Below, in pieces: positions 15,524-23,849 of a stretch of DNA of 64,000 bases. The position numbers were made by a program, and so were the translations under genes. Under the pieces are notes generated by a model. The model was not told where the DNA came from. It saw nothing but the letters and a program-made list of their open reading frames with translations, and searched no databases. The stretch is taken from positions 62,001 to 126,000 of the forward strand of contig CAJYLH010000014.1 of the NCBI GenBank assembly GCA_913775525.1, in the 5' to 3' direction. This DNA comes from an uncultured Chryseobacterium sp. (GTDB lineage: Bacteria > Bacteroidota > Bacteroidia > Flavobacteriales > Weeksellaceae). Within the stretch, counting starts at the first letter, position 1. Every line of letters begins with the position of its first letter.

Positions 15524-15554
15524 AAAACCGGCTGAAGTCCGGTATTACTCAATT

Positions 15555-16103
15555 ATGGAAAACATCATCAGCATATTAAAATCCGGCGGAACCATTCTTT
15601 ACCCGACTGATACCATCTGGGGAATCGGCTGTGATGCCACAAACATAGAAGCCGTCAATAAAATCTTTGATATTAAAAAAAGGGAAAAGAATAAATCCAT
15701 GATCATCCTGGTAGAATCTGAAAAGAGACTGCAGGACCTGGTGGACGTTCCTGAAATGGCCTGGGAAATCATTGACCTGAGCGAAAAGCCCGTCACCATC
15801 GTCTACGAAAACCCGAGAGGGCTTCCGGAAGAATTGCTCGCTGAAGACGGAAGCATCGGCATCCGCCTGGTGAAAAATGATTTCTGCAAAAAGCTGATCA
15901 CCAAACTGAACCGCCCGCTCGTCTCCACTTCTGCCAATTTCAGCGGGGATAGAAGCCCCATGAAGTTTTCGGATATTTCCCCGGAAATCATCAGCCTGGT
16001 AGACTATGCTGTGGAAGAAGACCGTGAAAAAGTGTCTGCATATTCGGGTTCTTCCGTCATTAAAATCTGGAACGATAACAGGATCAAAGTTCTTCGCGAG
16101 TAA
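15555..16103 (+). CDS. tsaC: L-threonylcarbamoyladenylate synthase (Sua5/YciO/YrdC family)
   Basis: This 182-residue cytosolic enzyme uses threonine, bicarbonate and ATP to make threonylcarbamoyl-AMP for the universal t6A tRNA modification. The YrdC domain spans the whole chain: ILYPTDTIWGIGCDATN near the N-terminus, KREKNKSMIILVES (positively charged nucleotide groove), SEKPVTIVYENP, GSIGIRLVKNDF and RPLVSTSANFSGD. It has no Sua5 C-terminal domain, so it is of the short type. A TATCTTTG promoter follows the RAYT element directly. cca, another tRNA gene, lies 108 bp downstream with its own promoter. Confidence 0.9.
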   Translation: MENIISILKSGGTILYPTDTIWGIGCDATNIEAVNKIFDIKKREKNKSMIILVESEKRLQDLVDVPEMAWEIIDLSEKPVTIVYENPRGLPEELLAEDGSIGIRLVKNDFCKKLITKLNRPLVSTSANFSGDRSPMKFSDISPEIISLVDYAVEEDREKVSAYSGSSVIKIWNDNRIKVLRE

Positions 16104-16117
16104 AAAAACAGATTTCT

Positions 16118-16125
16118 TATCTTTG
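16118..16125 (+). promoter_or_regulatory. Flavobacterial -7 element (TATCTTTG) for cca
   Basis: TAnnTTTG match; the predicted transcript would start near 16131, so the stem-loop at 16138-16191 would open the 5' leader. Confidence 0.55.
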
Positions 16126-16137
16126 CACCGTATTCAG

Positions 16138-16191
16138 CCATTAAGGCATCAGGAAACCACTGCACACCGTAGGATCCTGGTTCCTTAATGG
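16138..16191 (+). promoter_or_regulatory. Stem-loop in the cca 5' leader
   Basis: A 9-bp stem CCATTAAGG / CCTTAATGG is continued, after a small internal loop, by CAGGA / TCCTG and a ~20-nt apical loop. It ends 20 bp before the ATG. It is not followed by a T run, so it is not a terminator; a regulatory or stabilising leader is possible. Confidence 0.5.
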
Positions 16192-16211
16192 TTTTAAATT
16201 AATCCCTACAC

Positions 16212-17639
16212 ATGTTCATCAACCTCAATCAGAATAAAAACCTTAAACTGTTTAAAATCATTTCCGAAGTTGCCCATCGCAACAGCCAGTCGGTATATAT
16301 CGTCGGCGGCTATGTCCGCGACCTGCTCATGAAAAGGAAAGCCTCGACGGATATTGATTTTGTTACCGAACAAAGCGGGATTGAGCTGGCGGAAAAAGTA
16401 GCTGCGGAAATTGATCCCAAAATGAAAGTTTCCGTATTTAAAACGTACGGAACCGCTATGGTCCGGTATAAAGAACTGGAGCTGGAATTCGTAGGGGCAA
16501 GAAAAGAAAGCTACCACGAAGACAGCCGGAAACCGGAAGTGGAAGGCGGAACCCTGGAAGACGACCAGAAAAGGCGGGATTTTACGATCAATGCCATGGC
16601 GATTTCCCTGAATAAAGACAATTTCGGTGAGTTGATCGATCCGTTCAACGGGATTGGGGACCTTGAAGATCAAATCCTGAGGACACCGCTGGAGCCTTCG
16701 CAGACGTATTCCGATGATCCGCTCAGGATGATGCGGGCGATACGGTTTGCCTCCACGCTTCAGTTCCGGATTGAAACGGATTCACTGAATGCCATACAGC
16801 AGGAAGCGGAAAGGATCAGGATCGTTTCCATGGAAAGGATTATGGTGGAATTCAATAAAATCATGCTTTCCGCAAAACCGTCTGTAGGACTGGGATTAAT
16901 GGAGGAAACCGGGTTGCTGAAGCGGGTTGTTCCCGAACTGATCGCCCTGAAAGGCATCGAAGAAGTGGAAGGGCAGACCCATAAAGACAATTTTTACCAT
17001 ACCCTGGAAGTAGTAGACAATATCTCCATCCATACGGATAACCTCTGGCTGCGCTGGGCTGCCCTGCTGCACGACATCGGTAAAGCGCCTACCAAGAAAT
17101 TCGTTGAAGGGACGGGGTGGACATTCCACGGCCACGAGTTTTTAGGCTCAAAGATGGTGAAATCCCTGTTTCAGCGCCTGAAACTGCCATTAGGAAACGA
17201 CATGAAATATGTCCAGAAAATGGTGAAGCTTTCCTCAAGGCCTATTGCTTTGGTTACCGATGATGCTTCCGATTCAGCACTCAGGAGGCTGCTGTTTGAT
17301 GCCGGCGAAGACCTGGAAGATTTGTTTACCCTGTGCAAAGCCGATATTACAACCAAAAACTCCCGGAAGCAGGACCGCTTCAAAAAGAATTTCGAGTATG
17401 TTGCAGTGAAGATCAAGGAAGTGGAGGAAAAAGACCAGGTAAGGAACTTCCAGCCGCCTATTTCGGGAGAGGAAATCATGGAAATGTTCAATCTTAAGCC
17501 GGGGCGTGAAATCGGGATCTTAAAGGAGAAAGTTAAGGAAGCCATCCTGGAAGGCGAGATTTCCAACGAAAAGGAAGATGCCCGAAACTTTGTGATTGCA
17601 GAAGCCGGAAAACTGGGGCTCTCTGTCGTGTCATCCTAA
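16212..17639 (+). CDS. cca: CCA tRNA nucleotidyltransferase / poly(A) polymerase family, with HD domain
   Basis: This 475-residue cytosolic enzyme adds or repairs the 3'-CCA end of tRNAs. The class II nucleotidyltransferase head holds IVGGYVRDLLMKRKASTDID (GG and DxD metal motif), followed by RRDFTINAMAIS and DDPLRMMRAIRFAS (motifs that select CTP/ATP). A neck/body region (~residues 150-250) leads to an HD domain (WAALLHDIGKAPTKKF, around residue 290) typical of the long bacterial version and linked to phosphohydrolase activity. Its own promoter and a hairpin leader precede it; a clear terminator follows. tsaC upstream is functionally related (tRNA maturation). Confidence 0.92.
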   Translation: MFINLNQNKNLKLFKIISEVAHRNSQSVYIVGGYVRDLLMKRKASTDIDFVTEQSGIELAEKVAAEIDPKMKVSVFKTYGTAMVRYKELELEFVGARKESYHEDSRKPEVEGGTLEDDQKRRDFTINAMAISLNKDNFGELIDPFNGIGDLEDQILRTPLEPSQTYSDDPLRMMRAIRFASTLQFRIETDSLNAIQQEAERIRIVSMERIMVEFNKIMLSAKPSVGLGLMEETGLLKRVVPELIALKGIEEVEGQTHKDNFYHTLEVVDNISIHTDNLWLRWAALLHDIGKAPTKKFVEGTGWTFHGHEFLGSKMVKSLFQRLKLPLGNDMKYVQKMVKLSSRPIALVTDDASDSALRRLLFDAGEDLEDLFTLCKADITTKNSRKQDRFKKNFEYVAVKIKEVEEKDQVRNFQPPISGEEIMEMFNLKPGREIGILKEKVKEAILEGEISNEKEDARNFVIAEAGKLGLSVVSS

Positions 17640-17663
17640 AGGTACAGCCTATTGAAACTATAT

Positions 17664-17690
17664 AGCCTTTCACAAATGAAAGGCTTTTTT
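17664..17690 (+). terminator. Terminator of cca
   Basis: AGCCTTTCA-caaa-TGAAAGGCT followed by a T run, 25 bp after the stop. A near-copy occurs at 18623-18649. Confidence 0.85.
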
Positions 17691-18058
17691 GTGACTCATA
17701 AGTAAAACCACGGTGCCGGGCAGGATTGATCTGTCCCGAAGATCTCTGTTTTAATTATTCCTGTTTTAAAGAGTATATATTTATCAGGATATTACATTGA
17801 ACGTACAACGTGCAAAGCCACTGGGAAGTAACTTTGCTCTGAACAATAAACTGATTGTCATGATTTTATTATAAATTCAATTTTATAATTTATACGGGAG
17901 TGCATGCCATATTCTATTTTTTGGTGCCTACGATCTCTTCATTAAATAATTAAGAAGAATACAGCGCTATTATACCTTAAAAAGACCAGAAAGCCAGCAA
18001 TGGTTTTATCTAAAATACGGGCAACCGGCCTGCAGTTACCATCGTAAACTACTCATGA
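17691..18058. other. Intergenic region, nothing recognised
   Basis: About 370 bp of AT-rich sequence between the cca terminator and a decayed gene. No coding frame of credible composition and no strong hairpin were found. Confidence 0.4.
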
Positions 18059-18608
18059 TTAATAAAAAACAAGTAGTAAATAGTAAAGAAAAACGATAAA
18101 GAAAATAATGATATAGGTTTTGCTGTTCTGATACCTGATAAAAGCTCCGATGAAAAGCAACAGATTAGAAACCATGAAAAGGAATAATACTAACCGGCCG
18201 ATCTGTTGATGAAGAACATACTGCATAACCTCTGCATGGTAAGATATTTTACTGAAGGGTTCCGATTCCAGCCGCAGATATAGGTACGGTGACGAATCTG
18301 TAGTTTGATGTTCACCCGATACCGTATAAAAAATATGCTTTCCGTTCCTGCTCACTCTTTAAAATTGGATTTAACCAGTACATATCTTTCGAGATCGTTT
18401 CAGGAGGAGGGTCTTTATAAATTTCTTTTATTTTGTGGCTAATAAAGAGTCCTGCAATACCTGTGTAAGTACCTTCAAGATCATGATCGTATCCCCTGAT
18501 CCTGTGCCTGTATATGACAGGTGATCTTGCGCCACGGCTTATCCTGAAAAATACCCAGCCAAATATTAGAGAGAAGGAAATCCTTAAAGCCCTTATCGGT
18601 AATCTGCA
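18059..18608 (-). pseudogene. Frameshifted membrane-protein gene remnant
   Basis: Two overlapping minus-strand frames look like parts of one protein. The upstream frame (18608 to stop at 18312) has no start codon and reads through RGYDHDLEGTYTGIAGLF and PPETISKDMYWLNPIL. The downstream frame (to 18059) continues RNGKHIFYTVSGEHQTTD, then two hydrophobic helices (LVLFLFMVSNLLLFIGAFI and IIIFFIVFLYYLLLV). A single frameshift in about 18315-18360 would join them. The missing N-terminus and the frameshift mark it as a broken gene. The family is not recognised; the layout suggests a membrane protein with a soluble domain followed by two helices. A native start at the internal GTG of the second frame is possible but less likely. 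Confidence 0.55.
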
Positions 18609-18622
18609 CTATTATGAATACA

Positions 18623-18649
18623 GCCTTTCACGAATGAAGGTTTTTTTTT
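18623..18649 (+). terminator. Near-duplicate of the cca terminator
   Basis: AGCCTTTCA-cgaa-TGAAGG plus nine T on the plus strand, although no plus-strand gene ends nearby. It is close in sequence to the terminator at 17664-17690. Confidence 0.6.
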
Positions 18650-18734
18650 GCTTTCACATTTCAGATGGGCGAGTCTATAGTCGTATTGGCTATGCATCGC
18701 CCCAGACCCGTACCGTGTTTTCTCGGGTAAAAGA

Positions 18735-18767
18735 AATCCGGGCGGCTTCTTCGAAGCCGCCCGGAAA
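18735..18767 (-). terminator. Terminator of the btuB-btuG operon
   Basis: A 13-bp GC-rich stem, TCCGGGCGGCTTC / GAAGCCGCCCGGA, lies 46 bp past the minus-strand stop. The T tract is broken (ATTTCTTTT). A close relative of this hairpin terminates the gene at 26466. Confidence 0.7.
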
Positions 18768-18813
18768 AACACAAATGATGAAAAAAAATATTGTTCAGGC
18801 GTGAGCCTTTGTA

Positions 18814-19878
18814 TTAGTTCTTATAAAAACCGTTGGTACCGATTCCTGTCGTCAGGGTTTTCAGTAAACTACCGTTGGAAGCGCTGTATACATAGGCTTT
18901 GCTGTCTCCTGTAAAACTGGCGTCAGAAACGAAAACTCTTCCGTCTATAACATCAAATCCGTATACGTAACCGGTGGTCGTTACCAGTGGTGTGGAAGGA
19001 GTGGTCGTGGAAGTGATGTCCATCGCATAGATTTTATTGCTGCTGTTGATGAAGTAGAACTTGTTGGAATCGATTCTTAACCTCTGAGCTTTGGCAATCC
19101 CGGTAAGGGTAGTGGTGGTATAAGCCCCTGAAGAAGCGTTGATTTTGTAGATGTATGAATCTGAAGTACCGGAAACAAGTACATAAGCATCTCCGTTATA
19201 AGAAACCAGGTCCCTGATAATTCCGGTGCTTGGTAACGTTACCGTCTTAGCTACTGCATTGGTAGAAGGCGCAACGATGGTAATGGTGTATCCGGTAGGC
19301 AGTTCGTTATAGTTGCTGTCGTAAGTGATACCGTCTGTCTGCACCACGATGTTTCCGTTGGCTTCAACCACTTTTTCTGCTGCCCTGTCGAAGTTGATGC
19401 TTTTTACAAAAGCGTTTCCGTCTTTGTTGTATACATTAAGTTTTTTTACATTCGAGAAGTTATTGTTGGTAACATAATACTGGTTCCCGGAAAAAGCGAT
19501 GTATCTCGGCCCTTCCAGATTAGCTGTTACCGTAGCCTGCTTTTTGAAAGTATAACGGTTAACAACATCTACTTTATTCGGTACATTGGAAACCAGGTAA
19601 GCATTATCGCCGCTGAAACCGATGGTCTGCAATACATTCCCTAAAATCTCATTGTTGTTGTTCTTTCCGTATACCTTGCTTTCCATGGTCACAAGGTCGC
19701 TGCTTACAAAAGAGATTTCAGCCGTAGGAGTGGAATAGCCCCCTTCATTGCTGATTAAGATTCCTTTTTCATACGCACCTTTAGGCGTTTCGAACTCCAT
19801 GTTTTCATCATCGCTACACGCAACGTTAAAAAGCAGTGCCGAAGCAAAGGCAAAAGATAAAATTTTTCTGATGTTCAT
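18814..19878 (-). CDS. BtuG-like beta-propeller surface lipoprotein (DUF5074/YncE type)
   Basis: This 354-residue lipoprotein has its signal peptide ending LLFNVAC (Cys21), followed directly by SDDEN, the acidic signal that sends flavobacterial lipoproteins to the cell surface. The remainder is made of repeated ~45-residue strands (IGFSGDNAYLVSNVPNKVDVV, GPRYIAFSGNQYYVTNNN, RDLVSYNGDAYVLVSG, QRLRIDSNKFYFINSSNK), as in a YncE/DUF5074 seven-bladed propeller. It lies 20 bp behind a TonB receptor under a cobalamin riboswitch, the same context as Bacteroides BtuG, which captures B12 on the surface and hands it to BtuB. Sequence class and context support a B12-binding partner; affinity is inferred. 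Confidence 0.85.
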   Translation of the reverse strand: MNIRKILSFAFASALLFNVACSDDENMEFETPKGAYEKGILISNEGGYSTPTAEISFVSSDLVTMESKVYGKNNNNEILGNVLQTIGFSGDNAYLVSNVPNKVDVVNRYTFKKQATVTANLEGPRYIAFSGNQYYVTNNNFSNVKKLNVYNKDGNAFVKSINFDRAAEKVVEANGNIVVQTDGITYDSNYNELPTGYTITIVAPSTNAVAKTVTLPSTGIIRDLVSYNGDAYVLVSGTSDSYIYKINASSGAYTTTTLTGIAKAQRLRIDSNKFYFINSSNKIYAMDITSTTTPSTPLVTTTGYVYGFDVIDGRVFVSDASFTGDSKAYVYSASNGSLLKTLTTGIGTNGFYKN

Positions 19879-19898
19879 GATATAAATGGGTTAAATTA

Positions 19899-21734
19899 TT
19901 AAAAGTTAATACTCAGGGTAACACTGTAATTCCTTTTGGGCAGCGGATAGTAGGCCACGGTTTTATATACCTGGTCAAAAATGTTATTCACCTTAATGCC
20001 AAGTGTATAATACCTGGAAATAGTACCTGAAAGCCCTGCATTCAGTACAAAATAAGGATCAATGGCCTCGCTCCGCTTGGCATTCGCCTCGGTATAGGTA
20101 AGCCCGTTGTACAGTCCCTGTACGTACACCCTGACGAAATCATACTGATAGTCAACGGTCCCGAAGAATTTATGGAACGGCACATATACCATCTGGTTTC
20201 CGGTATCCAGGTTGGTGGAAGAGGTGTAAGAATAACCGAGTACCGATTTCAGCAGGTGTTTTCCGGATTTCTTTTCATACTCAATGCGGGATTCTATTCC
20301 GTAGGATTCTACATTCCGGGTATTGAACGCTTCATAATAGCCTGCAGGCCCCGGAAGCCAGTTGATCATATCGTTGATCCTCATATAATAAGGGGTAACG
20401 GAAAGTTGTATTCCAGCAATCATCCATTCATTCCTCAGTTCAAACTGATGCGAAGTTTCAGGCTTCAGGTCAGGGTTTCCTCCCTTCTGCCAGTACAGGT
20501 CGTTGAAAGACGGGAACCTGAAATTTTTAGATACGTTCAATCCGATATGGTACCAGCGTGCAGCATCCCATTTCCCCGAAAACGAAAAAAGGACCGGTGA
20601 GCTGATGTCCTCGATAAAATCTTTTTTAATACCTCCTTCAAAACGCAGGTTTTGGGAAGCAAAATACCGGACCAGTCCGGCAACCGAACCTACATTCCTG
20701 CTGACCTGGCTGATGCCCGATTCATAGCCTTCCCCTTTGTTCACCTGGAATTCCCCGATGATATTTACATTCCATTTAGGGGTAATGAAATAATTGAAGT
20801 CATTTTTGACGATGTAGTTTTTCCCTGTCCCGCCGCTGGATTTCGGCTGGTCTATATTGCCGAAATACTGGAAGTTTTCTTCCGTATACGCTGCTTTCAA
20901 TGAATTCGTCAGCTCAGGCCTGTTCCAGTCCCAGGAGATCAGGCTCCTTACATTCTGGGTTTCATATTTGGTACTGGTGCTGCTTTCAAAAAAAACAGGG
21001 TAATGCTGGTCTCCGTTAAAAAATTCAGAGATCCAGGAAAGCTGGTGCCGGGAGGATATCTTATAGGCAGTGGCCAGGTTAAAGCTGGAATTGTTATACT
21101 GCCCGTTTCGGTTGATATAGTTCTGGGATTCTTTTACCTCATAATCATTTTCACTTTGCGAATGATTGCCAGATACCTTAACGCTCAACCGGTCATTGCT
21201 GAATGATAGCCGTACAAAATTATTGAAGGTGCTGTAGGATGCCGCTTCGGAAAACAGTGAGGCATGGAATCCTTTATGGTAATCCAGGGTATTGTTCAGG
21301 TGAATGCTTCCGCCTATGGCCCCGCTCCCGTAGATCACGCTTCCGCCGCCGGCTTTTACATCAATCTGGTCGTAGCCTTGCAGGGAAATGTTATTGATGT
21401 CTCCCTGGCCGAGGAAATTGGAATTGATGTTGATGCCGTTCCAGACAAAAGCCGTCTGCTGGGCGGTGGTTCCCCGGAAAGAGGGTGAAGAAACGGCGCC
21501 GCGCCCGTTTTCTTTGATGTAAACAGGAGACTGGAAACGCAAGAGTTCAGAAAGGTTGATGCTGTTTTTCTTAAGGTCTTCCGGACTGATCGTATTCACC
21601 TGATGAAAACGCTTGACCTTATTCATCTGGCTGTCGAAAATGTACACAGTATCAATGATTTTCTCCTGCCCGAAAAGAAAACATCCGTAAGCCGAAAAGG
21701 CCAGTGCTAAAGACTTTTTTATATTCATACTCAT
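19899..21734 (-). CDS. btuB: TonB-dependent vitamin B12 receptor, BtuB-like
   Basis: This is an outer-membrane receptor of ~611 residues. The signal peptide is MSMNIKKSLALAFSAYGCFLFGQ. A short TonB box region (KIIDTVYIF) leads to the plug domain (about 40-150: VNTISPEDLKKNSINLSELL, SPSFRGTTAQQTAFVWNGI, VKAGGGSVIYGSGAIGGSIHL), then a 22-strand barrel ending in an aromatic strand (SVTLSINF). Such receptors pull cobalamin through the outer membrane with proton-motive force from TonB-ExbBD. A cobalamin riboswitch lies immediately upstream and a BtuG-like lipoprotein directly downstream, which fixes the ligand better than the sequence itself. I chose ATG 21734 because GGAGG lies 8 bases before it; the frame is open from 21773. 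Confidence 0.9.
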   Translation of the reverse strand: MSMNIKKSLALAFSAYGCFLFGQEKIIDTVYIFDSQMNKVKRFHQVNTISPEDLKKNSINLSELLRFQSPVYIKENGRGAVSSPSFRGTTAQQTAFVWNGININSNFLGQGDINNISLQGYDQIDVKAGGGSVIYGSGAIGGSIHLNNTLDYHKGFHASLFSEAASYSTFNNFVRLSFSNDRLSVKVSGNHSQSENDYEVKESQNYINRNGQYNNSSFNLATAYKISSRHQLSWISEFFNGDQHYPVFFESSTSTKYETQNVRSLISWDWNRPELTNSLKAAYTEENFQYFGNIDQPKSSGGTGKNYIVKNDFNYFITPKWNVNIIGEFQVNKGEGYESGISQVSRNVGSVAGLVRYFASQNLRFEGGIKKDFIEDISSPVLFSFSGKWDAARWYHIGLNVSKNFRFPSFNDLYWQKGGNPDLKPETSHQFELRNEWMIAGIQLSVTPYYMRINDMINWLPGPAGYYEAFNTRNVESYGIESRIEYEKKSGKHLLKSVLGYSYTSSTNLDTGNQMVYVPFHKFFGTVDYQYDFVRVYVQGLYNGLTYTEANAKRSEAIDPYFVLNAGLSGTISRYYTLGIKVNNIFDQVYKTVAYYPLPKRNYSVTLSINF

Positions 21735-21775
21735 TCGCTTTTCCTCCGAAAGCAATAGATTGTTGGTTATCATTC

Positions 21776-21918
21776 TGGCAGGTCTCCTGGCTTTCGCATT
21801 CTGCGCCTTCCCGTGGTAACAGTGGCTGTAGTGCAGAACATTTTATCGCGATTTACAGTTGCGGGGACAGCTCGGGATTTTCATCCGATTCCCTATTAAT
21901 TCCAATACATTGGAAACC
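21776..21918 (-). promoter_or_regulatory. Cobalamin riboswitch
   Basis: On the minus strand the order of conserved blocks fits the cobalamin riboswitch. After an upstream stem come AATAGGGAATC and GAAAATCCCGAGCTGTCCCC, then GCAACTGTAA, and after a variable arm GCCACTG, the CGGGAAGGC element and GAAAGCCAGGAGACCTGCC. The last block is the B12-box. It ends about 40 bases before the btuB start and would shut off btuB-btuG when B12 is plentiful, probably by masking the GGAGG ribosome site. Confidence 0.93.
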
Positions 21919-22053
21919 AAAATTTTTGCAAAGATAAACTTTTAAGCTGAAATTCAAAATGATGCAGCATCAAAGAAAATTACTGAGGTACCGGCAGGGT
22001 ATATGGGCTGAAAACCTAGAGTATAGTTAATTCGATATACTTTAAATAGAATC

Positions 22054-22141
22054 AGGAGCTTGTTCCAGCTATCCGCTCATACTCCTCGCACAGCCGCACA
22101 GGCCGTTCCGCTGCGGGGTAACCGCTGCTATCTGGGCTAGG
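22054..22141 (-). ncRNA. Flavobacterial structured intergenic element (possibly Flavo-1-like)
   Basis: On the minus strand the segment runs CTAGCCCAGATAGCAGCGGT, then a GC-rich hairpin, then GAGCGGATAGCTGGAACAAG and CTCCT. The paired ends (AGC/GCT, and the GCGG..TAGC motif repeated as GCGGATAGC) recur in intergenic regions of Flavobacteriia. It resembles the Flavo-1 RNA motif by memory, but I cannot run a covariance search. It follows the divergent cdd gene end region. Confidence 0.45.
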
Positions 22142-22183
22142 ATGCTGTGCACGATACAAAAGATCGGTATCTATAAAAACGGA

Positions 22184-22666
22184 TTACAAAAATGTGCCGT
22201 CAAAGTAAAAGGGGAGAAGGTCTTTGATAGCATCTACCTTATACACTTCATCATTCATGCTGGCGAAGTAGAGCTCAATATTTTCCTGCTGCTTGGTTTC
22301 ATATTCCATAAGGCTCTGACGGCAGCCTCCGCACGGCGGAATTGGCGGATTGGCTTCCTGGACGATCCTGGGTCCGCCCACCACAAATATTTTTTTTACC
22401 CGTACATCCGGAAAATTAGCGGAGATCCAGAATATGGCCGTCCTTTCTGCACAGAGGCCCGAAGGAAACGCCGCATTTTCCTGATTGCTGCCGGTGTGGA
22501 TTTCCCCATTCTCCAGAAGCACGGCGCAGCCTACCAGGAAATTGGAATAGGGAGCATAGGCTTTTGCACGGGCCTCTTTGGCTCTGTCCAGCAGTTGCTG
22601 CTCCAGGCTGCTTAGTTCGCTCCTGTCCCTAAAATAGTCATAACGGATATGGGTTTCTTTTTTCAT
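22184..22666 (-). CDS. cdd: Cytidine deaminase
   Basis: This 160-residue homotetrameric-type cytosolic enzyme converts cytidine and deoxycytidine to uridine and deoxyuridine. The zinc site is complete: GLCAERTAI gives the Cys and the catalytic Glu, and PPCGGCRQ gives the second and third Cys. N-terminal AKEARAKAYAPYSNFLVGCAVLLENG is the family's substrate strand. It belongs to pyrimidine salvage. The gene is monocistronic on the minus strand; a flavobacterial structured intergenic element lies just past its end. The ATG at 22666 gives a normal-length N-terminus. Confidence 0.94.
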   Translation of the reverse strand: MKKETHIRYDYFRDRSELSSLEQQLLDRAKEARAKAYAPYSNFLVGCAVLLENGEIHTGSNQENAAFPSGLCAERTAIFWISANFPDVRVKKIFVVGGPRIVQEANPPIPPCGGCRQSLMEYETKQQENIELYFASMNDEVYKVDAIKDLLPFYFDGTFL

Positions 22667-22772
22667 GGGGTCCCTGAATTAAAAAAGGGGCATAAAATTA
22701 GCTTTTTTCGATCACGTGGGCAATAATATTACCTTTTGCCCGGAAATTTTAAATTTAAATTCAGATCAAACC

Positions 22773-23825
22773 ATGTTGTATACACCTATCAAATTCAGAA
22801 ATGTAGAGCTGAAAAACCGCTGGGTCATGTCACCGATGTGCATGTATTCCTGTGAAGACGGCCTCGCCAACGATTTTCATTTTGTCCATTACGGAAGCAG
22901 GGCACAGGGCGGAACCGGCCTCCTGATTGTGGAAGCCACGGGAGTGGAGCCGAAGGGAAGGATTACCAACCACTGCATGGGCATCTGGAATGACGAACAG
23001 GCAGAACGCCTGAAGAGGATTGTTGAATTCGTGCATTTCTATTCCGAAAGTAAAATCGGGATCCAGCTGGCGCATTCCGGCAGGAAAGGATCTACCTGGA
23101 ACAATGTGCAGATCCCGCTTGAGGAAGGCTGGGAAACCATAGCGCCAAGTTCTATTCCTTATCATCCCTCCGAAAGGATTCCACATGCGCTTACCCAAGA
23201 AGAGATCCGGGAACAGGTGCAGTATTTTAAAGAAGCGGCAAGAAGGGCAGTGCTCGCAGGATTTGATGTTATTGAAATCCACGCGGCACACGGGTACTTG
23301 GTTCACCAGTTCCTGTCACCGTTATCCAATATCAGGACTGATGAATACGGAGGAAGCTTTGAGAACCGCATCCGATTCTTATTAGAAATCGTAGACGCTG
23401 TTAATGAGGAACTCAATCAGCACGTAGCCTTATTTGTCAGGATTTCCGGTACCGAATATGCCGAGAACGGATGGGATGTGGAAGACAGCACCCGATTGGC
23501 GGCAGAACTTAAAAAGCATTCCGTAGACCTTATTGACGTATCCAGCGGCGGGAATATCCACGGAGCTAAAATTCCTGTCCACCAGGGTTATCAGGTGCCG
23601 TTTTCCTCAGAAGTCAGGAACGGGGCGGATGTTCAGACTGCTGCTGTAGGGCTCATTACGGAGCTTGAACAGGCTGAGCAAATCCTTCAGAATGGGGAAG
23701 CAGACCTTATTTTCATTGCGAGAGAAATTCTGAGGAACCCTTATACCGCAGTTCAGGGCGCTTTTGAGAAAAAAGAAAGCTGTTTCTTCCCGCATCAGTA
23801 TGCCAGAGCTAAAATTTCTTCTTAA
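22773..23825 (+). CDS. NADH:flavin oxidoreductase, YqjM-type old yellow enzyme
   Basis: This is a 350-residue FMN TIM-barrel enzyme of the thermophilic-like old yellow enzyme class. WVMSPMCMYS supplies the redox-tuning cysteine (C23) found in YqjM, QLAHSGRKG the loop near the flavin, EIHAAHGYLVHQFLSP the His-x-x-His pair that binds the substrate carbonyl, and LIFIAREILRNPY the phosphate end. It reduces activated C=C bonds using NAD(P)H; the natural substrate is not known and it may act in electrophile defence. Start: the ATG at 22773 gives the standard MLYTPIKFRNVELKNR N-terminus, while the longer frame from 22716 adds nothing conserved. The following two small membrane-protein genes may be co-transcribed. 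Confidence 0.92.
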   Translation: MLYTPIKFRNVELKNRWVMSPMCMYSCEDGLANDFHFVHYGSRAQGGTGLLIVEATGVEPKGRITNHCMGIWNDEQAERLKRIVEFVHFYSESKIGIQLAHSGRKGSTWNNVQIPLEEGWETIAPSSIPYHPSERIPHALTQEEIREQVQYFKEAARRAVLAGFDVIEIHAAHGYLVHQFLSPLSNIRTDEYGGSFENRIRFLLEIVDAVNEELNQHVALFVRISGTEYAENGWDVEDSTRLAAELKKHSVDLIDVSSGGNIHGAKIPVHQGYQVPFSSEVRNGADVQTAAVGLITELEQAEQILQNGEADLIFIAREILRNPYTAVQGAFEKKESCFFPHQYARAKISS

Positions 23826-23849
23826 TTTTATCCGGCTTAAAATATCCAT

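Noticed and set aside
18514..18804. 96-codon plus-strand frame
   Set aside because: Runs through a decayed gene, a terminator hairpin and another terminator; no domain pattern.
21704..21937. 77-codon plus-strand frame
   Set aside because: It is antisense to the cobalamin riboswitch and to the start of btuB.
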